Below, in pieces: positions 35,146 to 44,094 of a DNA stretch of 64,000 bases. Under the pieces are notes generated by a model. That model did not search any database, was not told the DNA's origin, and saw only the letters and a list, made by a program, of their open reading frames with translations. This DNA is from Candidatus Obscuribacterales bacterium. GTDB lineage: Bacteria; Cyanobacteriota; Vampirovibrionia; Obscuribacterales; Obscuribacteraceae. The stretch's first letter is position 1. Every line of letters starts with the position of its first letter. A program made the position numbers and the translations under genes. The stretch lies in assembly GCA_019752635.1 (NCBI GenBank), contig JAIELX010000077.1, positions 1 to 64,000 on the forward strand, in the 5' to 3' direction.

Positions 35146-35376
35146 ATGAGCATCGAAAGTTACGATCCAACAGAATTCAGCTCCCCGGAAGAGGCAGCTC
35201 AAAACCAAGCCGCCATGGAACAAGAGTTCGGCAAGCCGCGCCAGGCACATCCCCGCGGAGAAGTCGGCAGCCGAGTCAACCAACTGCACTTCGAGCAGGA
35301 AGCGGCCATGCGCGATGAATTTGGCTGGCACGGAACGACTCGCGCGCAGCTGCGCCGAAAATGGGGGCTGGATTGA
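35146..35376 (+). CDS. small acidic hydrophilic protein
   Basis: This 76-residue protein has no membrane segment and is rich in Glu, Gln and Arg (EEAAQNQAAMEQEFG; RVNQLHFEQEAAMRDEFGW). The two EQE(A/F)...EFG segments look like an internal duplication. The start is the ATG at 35146 with GAAAGG nine bases upstream; longer readings extend back into the TPM gene in another frame and are rejected. No family recognised. It ends in its own terminator. Confidence 0.55.
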   Translation: MSIESYDPTEFSSPEEAAQNQAAMEQEFGKPRQAHPRGEVGSRVNQLHFEQEAAMRDEFGWHGTTRAQLRRKWGLD

Positions 35377-35417
35377 CGATGACAGCCGCTGATACGGCCT
35401 AGCGTTGATGCAGAGTA

Positions 35418-35462
35418 AGCAACGAATCTCCGGTAGCCAATGCCTCCCGGAGATTCTTGCTT
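35418..35462 (+). terminator. Rho-independent-type stem-loop
   Basis: GAATCTCCGG pairs with CCGGAGATTC, extended by GCAA/TTGC, and is followed by TTAAC. Confidence 0.65.
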
Positions 35463-35809
35463 AACTTCGTACTACTATATGTTATGGTTGTGAGAACACT
35501 GTCGGGCTCGCGTCGGCCAAATTACCGACATATCCGCTTACTGCCCGATACTATCTGAAAAAGATCAGCCGTTTTACGTAAGCAATCGCCAGTGGTTTGG
35601 TCTATCAACGCTTACAAAGCCTGATACACTGAAGATGTGTCTTAAAGAAGTTGCCCTACGTTGCCCGGGTGCCTCCGCAAGATAATTGGGCAATACTGCG
35701 ACTCTTTTGACTTGGCATTTAATTAAAAATCGGCTGTAGCGCAGGCACTTCACAAATTAGTGCCATGCCAGGTTGCAACCGGAACCAAGTTGGAGAGGAT
35801 TTCTCACCT
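35463..35809. other. intergenic, no gene seen
   Basis: About 350 AT-rich bases ahead of the gene at 35810. TGGAGAGGAT at 35790-35799 is its ribosome site. No convincing promoter pair could be fixed. Confidence 0.35.
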
Positions 35810-36667
35810 ATGCATTTTGCGTCGCAAGAATCAGAAAACACCCCACCGGGACCCGTTAGAGAAGGTAAGCGATTGACTTTAGAGCAACTCATCAATGAGG
35901 TTGCACTTGAAGATTCTGCAGAAACTGCAGAGCCACAGCAAACCGTTGCAACCAGGGTAGAGCCGCTGCAGCCGCAGCCTCAAAGAAAACCGGCACCCGA
36001 GAATTCGAATCAACCAACCGAAGCATTCGTCCCTTTGCGCTCAAAACTGCAACTGCCGCGCTCTTCCCTGGGATACCAGGCACCTTCAAACCGAGAGCCT
36101 AAGAGACTCTTCAACAGCTCGTTAAATTTCAAAGGCACCATCGGGGCATCGAAACCAGTGGATCAGATCACGAACATAGAACCTGCAACCGTCCCTTCGA
36201 GCGAGCCAATCCAGCAGCAGCCAATTGAAGAAGCCGCGGAAATCGCGCTCAATCCGCAAGAACTTCTCGAAAGCATGCTGGAATCTCCTCATGAGGATAA
36301 CGTCTTCGAAAACTTGAAACGTTTTCTCAGCGAGTTCGCCCACAGACCTCTGATTGAAAGTGAATCAGGGGTAGTGGCATTCGTCGCCAGAGAAGAAACG
36401 GACAGGCATATCCGAGTCTTTGTAGGCAGTATGCAAGATTTTTGCCTCATGAGTGGCGATGGAGACTCGATTGAAGGACAGCTAACTATCGACGAAGTTT
36501 TCGAGTACGATGAAGAAGAGAACCAACCGCTGATGATCATTCGCAAGACGTCGCAGCAGTTGGCGCCCAGCATTGCAGGACGAAAGACATTCCTGGTGCT
36601 GGAGTTTAAGGGATTTGAGAACGGACCGGGTGCCGCAACCCATACTGTCAAGAAGGAATGGCACTAG
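35810..36667 (+). CDS. hypothetical protein with disordered N-terminus
   Basis: This 285-residue protein has a long polar, Pro/Gln/Glu-rich N-terminal half, probably disordered. A folded C-terminal domain of about 110 residues alternates strands and helices (GVVAFVAREETDRHIRVFVG, EYDEEENQPLMIIRKTS, KTFLVLEFKGFENG). There is no signal or membrane segment. I choose ATG 35810 because GGAGAGGAT precedes it; the ATG at 35765 has no ribosome site. No family recognised. It faces the RNA ligase gene convergently. Confidence 0.55.
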   Translation: MHFASQESENTPPGPVREGKRLTLEQLINEVALEDSAETAEPQQTVATRVEPLQPQPQRKPAPENSNQPTEAFVPLRSKLQLPRSSLGYQAPSNREPKRLFNSSLNFKGTIGASKPVDQITNIEPATVPSSEPIQQQPIEEAAEIALNPQELLESMLESPHEDNVFENLKRFLSEFAHRPLIESESGVVAFVAREETDRHIRVFVGSMQDFCLMSGDGDSIEGQLTIDEVFEYDEEENQPLMIIRKTSQQLAPSIAGRKTFLVLEFKGFENGPGAATHTVKKEWH

Positions 36668-36829
36668 CCATCTACGCCGATATCTAGTAGACGACTGGAA
36701 AGCAAATGGAGCGAGCGAAGTCGGATTGGTGTCCGTCTTCATTCTCGCTCCATTACAGGTCGAAGCACAGCTCGAGCGGCGGTTTTCCGCCGCAAAGAGC
36801 GGAGCGAGGCTATCTTCGCGCGGAGGTAA

Positions 36830-36855
36830 CGAGGCTTGCCGAGGAACCGGAGCGC
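36830..36855. repeat. intergenic repeat, copy related to 54400-54425
   Basis: GAGGCTTGCCGAGGAACCGG plus AGCGC matches the copy at 54400-54425 at about 23 of 25 positions. It lies between two convergent genes, just downstream of a CGGCGG/CCGCCG hairpin. Confidence 0.5.
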
Positions 36856-36886
36856 ACAGCAGCGGATCGCCTGTCGCTACGGACTC

Positions 36887-38020
36887 TTACGAGGCCCGTT
36901 GCTCGAGGTGCGCCACAAACGAGCGGCACACCTGGCGGTAGCTGTCGGTTCGCTCCTCCGCGGGCACCAGCTCGTAGAGGAACTGCCAGCGGGTCTTCTT
37001 CGGTCCGCTCACAGCCCCCACCTGCAGCACCTTATCGCGATACCGGTGGAACTCTGCCAGCACCTCCGGCGGCAGGTCGCTCATGCGAGTCTCCGCGGTG
37101 CCGTCCATCACGCGACGCATCGCGTAGGTGTAGCTCAGCTTGCCGCGAATCATCTCGCCGACATAGCGCGTGAACTTGAACTTGACGCGCCTGCCGCTCG
37201 CGAAGCGGACGACGAAACCTTCCTTGTTGATGATGCTCAAATCCGCCATTAACGCGGTGAGGTCGGCGATCGAATTGCCTTCCCAGCGCTGCGTAACGGG
37301 AATTTCGAGCCGCTGCCCCAGGTCCGCGAGCTGGTCGTAATCCAGGTCCTGATAGGTGCGCCGACTGAAAGCGCCGATGAGCACGAACTTGGCGGCGCCG
37401 GCGTAATCGGTGTGCACCTTGGTATTCGGGTGAATCACCTCGCACAGAACAGTCAACCCCTTCGGCATCCGCTTGAGCCAGCGCGCCTTGTAAGGCTGCA
37501 GCATCTCGTTGCCCAACTTTGACGTCGGGCTGGAGAAGTAACCACGGGTGGTGAGGTGTAAATCACCTTCATACTCGAAGATGATGCCCAGATGCCCGTC
37601 TTCCTTGACGGTTGCGACAAACGGCTCATCCGGCAGATCGCGGGTTTCGTCGTTCTCACCATCGTTGAAGAACTTCGGAAACGGCAGTGCGACGAGCCGA
37701 CCCGTAAGGCGGTCGAACACGATACCGCGGCACAACCGCATCGGAGCCGTCCACCCGTTGTGGTGGTGGTGCAGCGTCACGTGTGCGGTGTTGGTGTAGT
37801 TCAACCCGAGCAACGGCAGCGTCGGGTGAAAGTTAGCATGAATCAGACTCCGCGCAAGCGGCATCCCGGTGTCCTGCCTGTAATCCAGACTCCGCGCGAA
37901 GACGCCTTGATTGGCGTCCTCACGAACCCAGTTACGAAAGGCGTCGTTGTCCGTGACGCCATCTGCTGCCAGTCGCTTCACCAGCGAACGAAGGAGCCCC
38001 ACGGCTTCTCGAGTTTGCAA
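36887..38020 (-). CDS. RNA ligase of the T4 Rnl1-like/nucleotidyltransferase superfamily
   Basis: The 377-residue form contains the ligase motif KEDG (nucleotidyl-lysine about K139), followed by motif-like GYFSSPTSK, CEVIHPNTK, EGFVVRF and VKFKFTRY. The upstream CRGIVFDR and FPKFFN are also usual in RNA ligases of the T4 Rnl1/RnlA type. The enzyme should join RNA ends with ATP through a lysyl-AMP intermediate. The TTG at 38020 is chosen because GGAG lies seven bases upstream; a GTG at 38101 gives 404 residues but has no ribosome site. RNA-repair ligases are reported near Ter-type stress clusters, and the Ter island begins 8 kb away, but no polynucleotide kinase is adjacent. Confidence 0.8.
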   Translation of the reverse strand: MQTREAVGLLRSLVKRLAADGVTDNDAFRNWVREDANQGVFARSLDYRQDTGMPLARSLIHANFHPTLPLLGLNYTNTAHVTLHHHHNGWTAPMRLCRGIVFDRLTGRLVALPFPKFFNDGENDETRDLPDEPFVATVKEDGHLGIIFEYEGDLHLTTRGYFSSPTSKLGNEMLQPYKARWLKRMPKGLTVLCEVIHPNTKVHTDYAGAAKFVLIGAFSRRTYQDLDYDQLADLGQRLEIPVTQRWEGNSIADLTALMADLSIINKEGFVVRFASGRRVKFKFTRYVGEMIRGKLSYTYAMRRVMDGTAETRMSDLPPEVLAEFHRYRDKVLQVGAVSGPKKTRWQFLYELVPAEERTDSYRQVCRSFVAHLEQRAS

Positions 38021-38264
38021 ATTTGTTCTCCATTCCGCCGCAGCCGGCGGGCTCAATTGAGCAAGATGAGTAATCGGCAAACACCAATGCGCGGAAGCCA
38101 CGCTAGACCGCTCATTGGTGTTGCCGGACGAGAACTACTCAAAAGCGCTGTTCACGACGACTCAGTCGAAACTACCGTCGCCAGGTCGAAGCGGTCCAGA
38201 CCGTCGATGACCATCGCCGCCGACGAGTGATCGGCTACAGGACGAGAACGACAGTCAGAGACGA

Positions 38265-38936
38265 CTAGTCGAGGTCGAAACCGTCGAAGCCGCCACCATC
38301 GAACAGGTCACCGACGTCGGGAACGTCGATGCCGTCTCCCCCGAACAGCTGTCCGAGTCCGACGATCAAGCTCGCCACCAGGTACAGCGCACACACCACA
38401 GGAGCGAACAAGATGATCACGAAGTTGGTGAGCACCGGATGCCGACGCTTCCGGCCGCGCCCGCGGCGAGTGCGCCGCTCGCGGTGCCAGCTCACCATCC
38501 ACAGTGTCAGTACCGAGGAGAGCACCCAGATTGCGGGCACCCAGAACATCCAGCCCAGCCCCCTCCAGACGCCGAAGATATTGCGGCAGCGCCGTTCCCT
38601 GGTTAGGTCGTCCGCGTTGCCGTAACTACCGTCGGGTCCAGCCGACCGCACGATCAGGACTGCTTCGAAGTAGTCTTGCGACATCTCTACGCGCAGATAG
38701 TTGCCCCACGGGTCGGCTTCCGTCAGCCCTTCGTGCTTGATGAACGCGCCGCGATCCTCCGGCTGCAACTTGTTGGCCCACTTCTGGACCAGCTCGTCGG
38801 CAACCTTCAGCTTGCGGTTGGTTTCCTCAACCTCTTGCGGGGTCGGTCCCGCGAACGGATTCAACTTGTTGACGTAACCGCACCCGCTGGCGAAAAGCAC
38901 CAGCGCAAGCGCCGCGACAGAAAACAAACGCGTCAT
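38265..38936 (-). CDS. lipoprotein with two C-terminal membrane segments
   Basis: The 223-residue protein has a lipoprotein signal with lipobox LFASGC (Cys19). A soluble domain follows containing SAGPDGSYGNADDL, a calcium-loop-like motif also found at the end of type II secretion pseudopilins. Two membrane segments (WMFWVPAIWVLSSVLTLWMV and LTNFVIILFAPVVCALYLVASLIVGL) flank a strongly basic RRTRRGRGRKRR loop, and the tail is Asp/Gly-rich. A lipid anchor plus two helices is unusual. The start has AGGAGTTACTGA upstream. Function unknown. Confidence 0.65.
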   Translation of the reverse strand: MTRLFSVAALALVLFASGCGYVNKLNPFAGPTPQEVEETNRKLKVADELVQKWANKLQPEDRGAFIKHEGLTEADPWGNYLRVEMSQDYFEAVLIVRSAGPDGSYGNADDLTRERRCRNIFGVWRGLGWMFWVPAIWVLSSVLTLWMVSWHRERRTRRGRGRKRRHPVLTNFVIILFAPVVCALYLVASLIVGLGQLFGGDGIDVPDVGDLFDGGGFDGFDLD

Positions 38937-39533
38937 TCAGTAACTCCTGAAATTTGAGGTAAGGAAAAGCACATGGCGCGAGCCATCGGCGCAATGTGCT
39001 AAGAGGACTTGCGCGAAACTTACGCACGCGACTTTTGGCCGGTTTTGTGCACTATCACTTCCCGACCGAGTCAGCGCTGACACCGGGAGCGATTCTCCAG
39101 CCCTTGCTCGCTAAGCAAAGTGAGGGTCTGCGAAGCCCGGGCGCCTGTTTGTTCAAACGGCCAGCCCTAATGGGGTCCGGGACCTCCAATGCCGCAAAGA
39201 CAATTGCCGCACAGCTCTTCGCAGTGGGTAGCAAGCCTTAAAGGGCTGATACAAAGTCGTCGAGAAGAGATACCGAACGGAAAGGAAAACGGAAAGGACA
39301 CATCGAGTATAAGAAGCTCAAAGAGGCGGATTCGCTGTATGTATCACAGCTTTGATTGGACGTAGCTAATAGTTAGCGCAAGCAACTGAGCGTATCGCGA
39401 TCGATAATCGTCGAAATCAATCCTATTTCATTCTATAGTAGAAAAGCGAAGATGAGAGGGAGACCATGGAGCAAAGCCACGATCCCCCAGAACTCAGGCT
39501 AATAACTCGTAACTATTGGCCAATCAGCCTGAA
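38937..39533. other. intergenic, no gene seen
   Basis: About 600 bases between the lipoprotein gene and the convergent end of the HAD gene. A frame starting at 39466 with a purine-rich leader overlaps the HAD gene and is judged spurious. Confidence 0.4.
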
Positions 39534-40187
39534 TCAGGCCGGCTGTTCGAGAATCCAGTCGATAGCTTCGACCACTGACGGGAACACCAAAGTGCCGTCG
39601 GGCAAGAGTTTGCGCTCATTCTCCGAATCATGGCCAGTGAGCACGAAAATCCCGACGGCACCAGCATTGATACCACACTCAATGTCAGTGACACGATCGC
39701 CGATCATGTAGGACTTGCGCGGGTCAACATTCATCTCGGCCGCAGCCTCCAGAAGCATTGCAGGCTGAGGCTTCCGACACTTGCACTTTGCCTTCGTCAG
39801 GTGCGGGCAGAACTTAATCACATCCGGCTGTGCCTTTGGACCGAGCTGTTTTTTCATCTCGGCATGAATTGCAGCCAGCGCCTCCCGAGTGAGCGGATGG
39901 CTCGGCCATGCGATCTTGCCGTCGATGTCTTCCCCGAGTCCGCCCTGATTCGTAATGACGCCGTACTTCTTTCCGGCGGCCTTGAGCTTCTCGAACGCCT
40001 CCTTCACGCCGCGAAGCAATCGGAAGTTCGCCGGCCCGTCAACGTTAATGCCCTCGTTCATGACGCCGTCACGGTCGCTGAACACGCCTCCGCAAAGCTC
40101 GACCGCTGCATCAGCAGTGCTCAAGCCCTCAATCTGTGAAAGGTCCTTGGTGAGTTCAATCCCACACCCCTCGTCTGCACTTTTCAT
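39534..40187 (-). CDS. HAD-IIIA phosphatase, GmhB/histidinol-phosphatase-like
   Basis: This 217-residue protein has the HAD motif I as FSDRDGVMNEG (usually FLDRDG), motif II in VITNQGGLG, a zinc-knuckle-like CPH...CKCRKPQP loop, and motif IV as MIGDRVTDIECG. This set is characteristic of D,D-heptose-1,7-bisphosphate 7-phosphatase and related histidinol-phosphatases. A small phosphorylated sugar is the likely substrate; the exact one cannot be read. The ATG at 40187 (GGAGACGAGAA) is chosen; the frame extends 28 codons upstream. No other heptose genes are nearby. Confidence 0.82.
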   Translation of the reverse strand: MKSADEGCGIELTKDLSQIEGLSTADAAVELCGGVFSDRDGVMNEGINVDGPANFRLLRGVKEAFEKLKAAGKKYGVITNQGGLGEDIDGKIAWPSHPLTREALAAIHAEMKKQLGPKAQPDVIKFCPHLTKAKCKCRKPQPAMLLEAAAEMNVDPRKSYMIGDRVTDIECGINAGAVGIFVLTGHDSENERKLLPDGTLVFPSVVEAIDWILEQPA

Positions 40188-40906
40188 TTCTCGTCTCCAC
40201 AGGATTTTTAGAGTTGCAATCGAGCAAAACCATTGCAACAAGAAGGGGAAAGAGCGCGGCTCCGTGCACAATCCTCTTCAGTACGGCTCGCCACGACAGT
40301 GCGAATCAGCCACCGGTGCCCACCTGCAACCCCAATCGATTCGGGATTTGACAACGCAGTTCTGGTCCGGTGCTGATAGCTGGTAGTTTTGCCTGGAAAC
40401 AAATGGTTTTGGATACGCGACTAGTCTCCCCCATCGCTCGGGGCTTTTTCCCGAGTTGCCAGCTTCAGCCTCTGATTAACCCTCGTCAATCCAACGGGTC
40501 CGGAAGCAGTCAGCGACGAGCTTCCACTCGCAAATACTCGGCCCGGCCTTTCTTTGCGGTGACGTATAAACAGATTGTTCGACCTCCACTTGGGCATTCC
40601 CGGGGAGAATCCAAGTGCTTTTGATGTCGCGGAGTTTGCACAGGCAAGCCATGCCGCTGTCAAGACATACACTCAACCTGTGACAAGCTCTGCTAGCCGT
40701 ATTTGCATAAAACGTACGCCATATAGGGCGGGCGCAGAGTCCATACCGCTGCAGAAGCGTGCAGAGACAATTCAGGGAATGCCGCAAGGGTCACTGCGTG
40801 TTGAGACCGGCGCAACAAGTAAGGTAGTTTGCAAGCCTAATCTTTTCTCTTCCGACGGGAACCTTACTGCAACCCACCGAAAACCTTCGAATATCGGAGC
40901 CTTTAT
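40188..40906. other. intergenic, divergent, no gene seen
   Basis: About 720 bases between the divergent HAD and SDR-isomerase genes. GGAGCC near 40895 serves the latter. The frames present are short and lack ribosome sites. Confidence 0.4.
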
Positions 40907-42706
40907 ATGACTCTCAAGAACAAAGTTCTGTTCATTACTGGTGCTTCCCGTGGCATCGGGCTGGCGATCGCATTGAAAGCGGCTCGCGACGGTGCTCGCG
41001 TCGTGATCGCAGCGAAGACCGCTACGGCCAACGACAAACTACCAGGCACCATTTTCACCGCCGCTGAAGAAATCAAAGCGGCAGGGGGCGAAGCTCTGGC
41101 AGTGCAGTGCGACGTGCGCGACGAAGAGCAAATCAAAGCGGCAATTGCCAAAGCCGTGGAAACTTTCGGCGGGATCGATATCGTCGTCAACAACGCCGGC
41201 GCGATCCAGCTCACCGGCACCGAACACACCGAGATGAAGCGCTTCGACTTGATGCAGGCGGTCAACGCTCGCGCCGTCTACATGACGGTGAAGCATGCCC
41301 TGCCCTACCTCAAGAAGAGCGCCAACGCTCACGTCTTGAACCTCTCACCGCCGCTCAACCTCGATCCCGACTGGCTGGCACCGCATCTGGCATACACGCT
41401 GTCCAAGTACGGAATGAGCCTCTGTACGATGGGCATGGCGGCTGAGTTCAAGAAAGCCCGCATCGCGGTGAATTCGCTCTGGCCCGAAACTGCAATCGAC
41501 ACGTCTGCCATCCGCAATTTGCTCGGTGGTCAGGAGTCGGTGCAGGCATCGCGCAAACCCGAGATCGTCGCCGATGCGGCCTACTGGATCTTCAACCAGC
41601 CGTCGGATACCTGCACCGGCAATTTCTTCATCGACTCCGCGGTATTGACCGCAGCCGGTGAAACGGATTTGACCAAGTATGCAATCGATCCGACTGCCAC
41701 GCTGCTGCCCGACTTCTTCCTCGGCAAGCCACCCAAGAGCCTGCCTGCGGTCAGAGCAACTACGCCGACAACCGACCAGACGCCGGGCGGTTCGTCCGCT
41801 AGCACCAGTGCAGTCACGGCTGTCGTCACGCCTGCGGGCGGTTCGTCCACGGCTGCCGCAACCGATGCAATCACCCCCGTGGCAGTCCCGACGACGACAC
41901 CAACAGTAGTGTCGACACCGGCATACACGGCATTCAAGCTGGACGTCAGCAATCACGTTGCGACGTTGGTCTTTACCAACGCCAAACGCTCCAACGCCAT
42001 GGGACCGGCTTTCTGGGCGGAGTTCCCGAAAGCGATCAAGCAACTGAGCAGCGGCGGTGACACACGGGCGCTGGTAATCTACGGCGAAGGCGACCACTTC
42101 TCCGCCGGCATCGACCTGTCCATGTTCGGCGGGATCGCCCGACTAGATCTCACTTCGGCCGAAACCAGAGCGAAGCTTCTGCAAATCATCACCGATATGC
42201 AGGATGCTTTCACTGCCGTCGAGCGAGCGCCATTTCCCGTCATCGCCGCCATCCATGGTGCCTGCCTAGGAGCCGCTCTCGACCTTGCCGCAGCTTGCGA
42301 TGTTCGCTATGCCAACAGCACGGCAACGTTCGCAATCGAAGAAATCAACCTCGGCATCATGCCGGACCTCGGCAGCTTGCAGCGCCTCCCGCTGGTAATG
42401 CCCGCGGGTCTGGTGCGTGAGATGGCATTCACTGGAATGCGCATTGACGGACAGCGCGCCCACTCCGTCGGTCTGGTGACAGCGATCCACACGCTCAAGG
42501 ACGACCTGGTCAAGGCTGCACTGCAGACCGCTCAGGTCATCGCAGACAAGTCACAGAAGGCGGTTGCCTCCAGCAAGAAGTCTCTGAACTATGGTCTCGA
42601 CCATGGTGTCGAGGAAGCGCTGCGTCTGACGGCCAACCTGCAGGTCGAAGTGATTGACCCTGCTGAAATCATGGGCGCGATGGCAAAGCGGAAGCCCGCC
42701 AAGTAA
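40907..42706 (+). CDS. fused SDR (HSDL2-like) - dienoyl-CoA isomerase/enoyl-CoA hydratase
   Basis: The first 280 residues form an HSDL2-type short-chain dehydrogenase (TGASRGIGLA; NNAGAIQ; catalytic YTLSKYG). A 60-residue Thr/Ser/Ala/Pro-rich linker leads to a crotonase-fold domain (about 345-599). Its oxyanion-hole segments are HFSAGIDL and IHGACLGAALD, and IEEINLGIMPDLGSLQRLP resembles the delta3,5-delta2,4-dienoyl-CoA isomerase branch (ECH1). HSDL2 normally carries a C-terminal SCP2 domain; here a crotonase replaces it. The likely role is two steps of unsaturated fatty-acyl-CoA metabolism in one chain. The start has GGAGCCTTTAT upstream. The 2,4-dienoyl-CoA reductase-like gene at 30214 would complement it. 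Confidence 0.85.
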   Translation: MTLKNKVLFITGASRGIGLAIALKAARDGARVVIAAKTATANDKLPGTIFTAAEEIKAAGGEALAVQCDVRDEEQIKAAIAKAVETFGGIDIVVNNAGAIQLTGTEHTEMKRFDLMQAVNARAVYMTVKHALPYLKKSANAHVLNLSPPLNLDPDWLAPHLAYTLSKYGMSLCTMGMAAEFKKARIAVNSLWPETAIDTSAIRNLLGGQESVQASRKPEIVADAAYWIFNQPSDTCTGNFFIDSAVLTAAGETDLTKYAIDPTATLLPDFFLGKPPKSLPAVRATTPTTDQTPGGSSASTSAVTAVVTPAGGSSTAAATDAITPVAVPTTTPTVVSTPAYTAFKLDVSNHVATLVFTNAKRSNAMGPAFWAEFPKAIKQLSSGGDTRALVIYGEGDHFSAGIDLSMFGGIARLDLTSAETRAKLLQIITDMQDAFTAVERAPFPVIAAIHGACLGAALDLAAACDVRYANSTATFAIEEINLGIMPDLGSLQRLPLVMPAGLVREMAFTGMRIDGQRAHSVGLVTAIHTLKDDLVKAALQTAQVIADKSQKAVASSKKSLNYGLDHGVEEALRLTANLQVEVIDPAEIMGAMAKRKPAK

Positions 42707-42841
42707 CGCCACAACGATGAACCCGACATTGCGGTCCTGCCGCAGTGTCGGGAGCTCGTCGCCGCATTCTCCTGAGTAACATCGTCCGGCGGCTGCATTG
42801 ACTGCCTGTAAACTGCTGACGCCCAACTTACGGAAAAAGAA

Positions 42842-43552
42842 ATGGCAAACAAACATCACGTTCCCCTGGATCGTCGCCACATCGTCGCGATGGGTGGCGG
42901 TTTTACCAATCCTCTGGTTTTGGACTATGTGCTGACGCTGAGCGGCAAGCCAAACCCGAAGCTGTTGTTCATCAACACGGCGACTGGTGATTCGGCCGAT
43001 TCGCTTTTGCGCAATTACACTAAGGTGGCAGCGCTCAAGTGCACCCCCGCTCACCTTGCGCTTTTCGCGCGGACTCCGCCGGATCTCGAGGCGCTCATTT
43101 TCAGCCAGGACGTCATCTTCGTCGGTGGCGGAAACACCAAGAGCATGTTGGCTGTATGGCGCGAATACGGGCTTGACCACATTCTTAAGGAAGCCTGGAA
43201 GCGCGGCATTGTACTTTCGGGATCCAGTGCCGGCGGAATTTGCTGGTTCGAGAGCTGCTGCACGGATTCGTTCGCGGAAGCGTATACGGCGCTGCCGGCC
43301 CTGGGTTTCCTGAAGGGAAGCTGCTGTCCGCACTACGATGGTGAACCGGGCCGTCCCGAGACGTTCCACGGACTGATCGAAGCCGGGCTGCTTGGTGACG
43401 GATACGCCGTTGACGAAGGTGTCGGACTGCATTTCGTCAATCGCAAACTGGTCGAGGTTGTGACCGCCAAAGCTGGCTCGACGGCATATCGGGTCAAGCG
43501 CAAAGGCAGCAAGATCCTCGACAAGCCTTATTCGGCCAAGCTTCTGTCTTAG
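42842..43552 (+). CDS. pepE: peptidase E-like S51 protease
   Basis: This 236-residue protein matches the S51 dipeptidase E family. Motifs include IVAMGGGFTNP at the N-terminus, FVGGGNTKSML, the nucleophile serine in LSGSSAGGICW, and CCPHYDGEPGRPE carrying the conserved histidine. PepE cleaves N-terminal aspartyl dipeptides in the cytoplasm; several paralogous groups differ in substrate. The start is the ATG at 42842. It is 135 bases after the fusion gene and ends at a very strong terminator. Confidence 0.85.
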   Translation: MANKHHVPLDRRHIVAMGGGFTNPLVLDYVLTLSGKPNPKLLFINTATGDSADSLLRNYTKVAALKCTPAHLALFARTPPDLEALIFSQDVIFVGGGNTKSMLAVWREYGLDHILKEAWKRGIVLSGSSAGGICWFESCCTDSFAEAYTALPALGFLKGSCCPHYDGEPGRPETFHGLIEAGLLGDGYAVDEGVGLHFVNRKLVEVVTAKAGSTAYRVKRKGSKILDKPYSAKLLS

Positions 43553-43590
43553 GCAGCTTCGTTCGCGATGATACGCCAGCTTCGAGGAGC

Positions 43591-43640
43591 AAAAGCCGTG
43601 CGGGCCGGAATCATATTTCCGGCCGCACGGCTTTTGTATT
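43591..43640 (+). terminator. Rho-independent terminator after pepE
   Basis: AAAAGCCGTGCGGGCCGGAA pairs with TTCCGGCCGCACGGCTTTT (one bulge) around a short loop, followed by GTATTTGTT. One of the strongest stems in the window. Confidence 0.85.
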
Positions 43641-43697
43641 TGTTCCGATCGCAGAGTAACTCCGCACTGCAAACCTACCGTCGCAATGTCTTGAAAT

Positions 43698-43728
43698 TTG
43701 CACAGGCATTACACTATCTCATATAGTG
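43698..43728 (+). promoter_or_regulatory. candidate promoter with operator-like inverted repeat
   Basis: TTGCAC (43698-43703) and TATAGT (43722-43727) are 18 bases apart. CACTAT...ATAGTG, an inverted repeat with a five-base spacer, covers the -10 box. It could drive the antitoxin-like gene 370 bases downstream and be autorepressed. This is inference from pattern only. Confidence 0.35.
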
Positions 43729-43950
43729 ATAAGCCCCACAAGTAAGGCGTTCGAGGAGCACCATTTGCGGTGTCGTGAAAATGTCAAAGTTGTCTGCATG
43801 TTCGGAATTTTCTGCCGATGGTTTAGCTTCGCGGAGCGCGTAGCTTCGGGACTTAGCGAGGAAGGCAAAAACCGAGCCGCAGCAAGCATTTGCGGCATCA
43901 ACGCTCATTCCTCAATTTTCGGGCGAGATCTCCTTCAACCAGTGCATTTA

Positions 43951-43986
43951 TCAATGCAAGATTTTCCCGGGAAAATCTTGCATTGA
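43951..43986. repeat. 36-bp perfect palindrome
   Basis: TCAATGCAAGATTTTCCC is followed directly by its exact reverse complement, with no loop, and then by CATTTTTT. The T-run on the plus side makes it a possible terminator, but it may also be a protein-binding or cruciform site. It lies 109 bases upstream of the antitoxin-like gene. Confidence 0.8.
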
Positions 43987-44094
43987 CATTTTTTCGCTCT
44001 AGGGGGAGCGGGCCCCAGATTTAATCTTTTGCGTTGAACCCTTGGCGGCCATTTTCCGTATACACAGTAGTGAACAACATTCGGAGGTTTGACT

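Noticed and set aside
39466..39711. Frame with a purine-rich leader opposite the HAD gene
   Set aside because: GAGAGGGAG precedes the ATG, but the frame overlaps 180 bases of the well-supported HAD gene and has no protein-like pattern.
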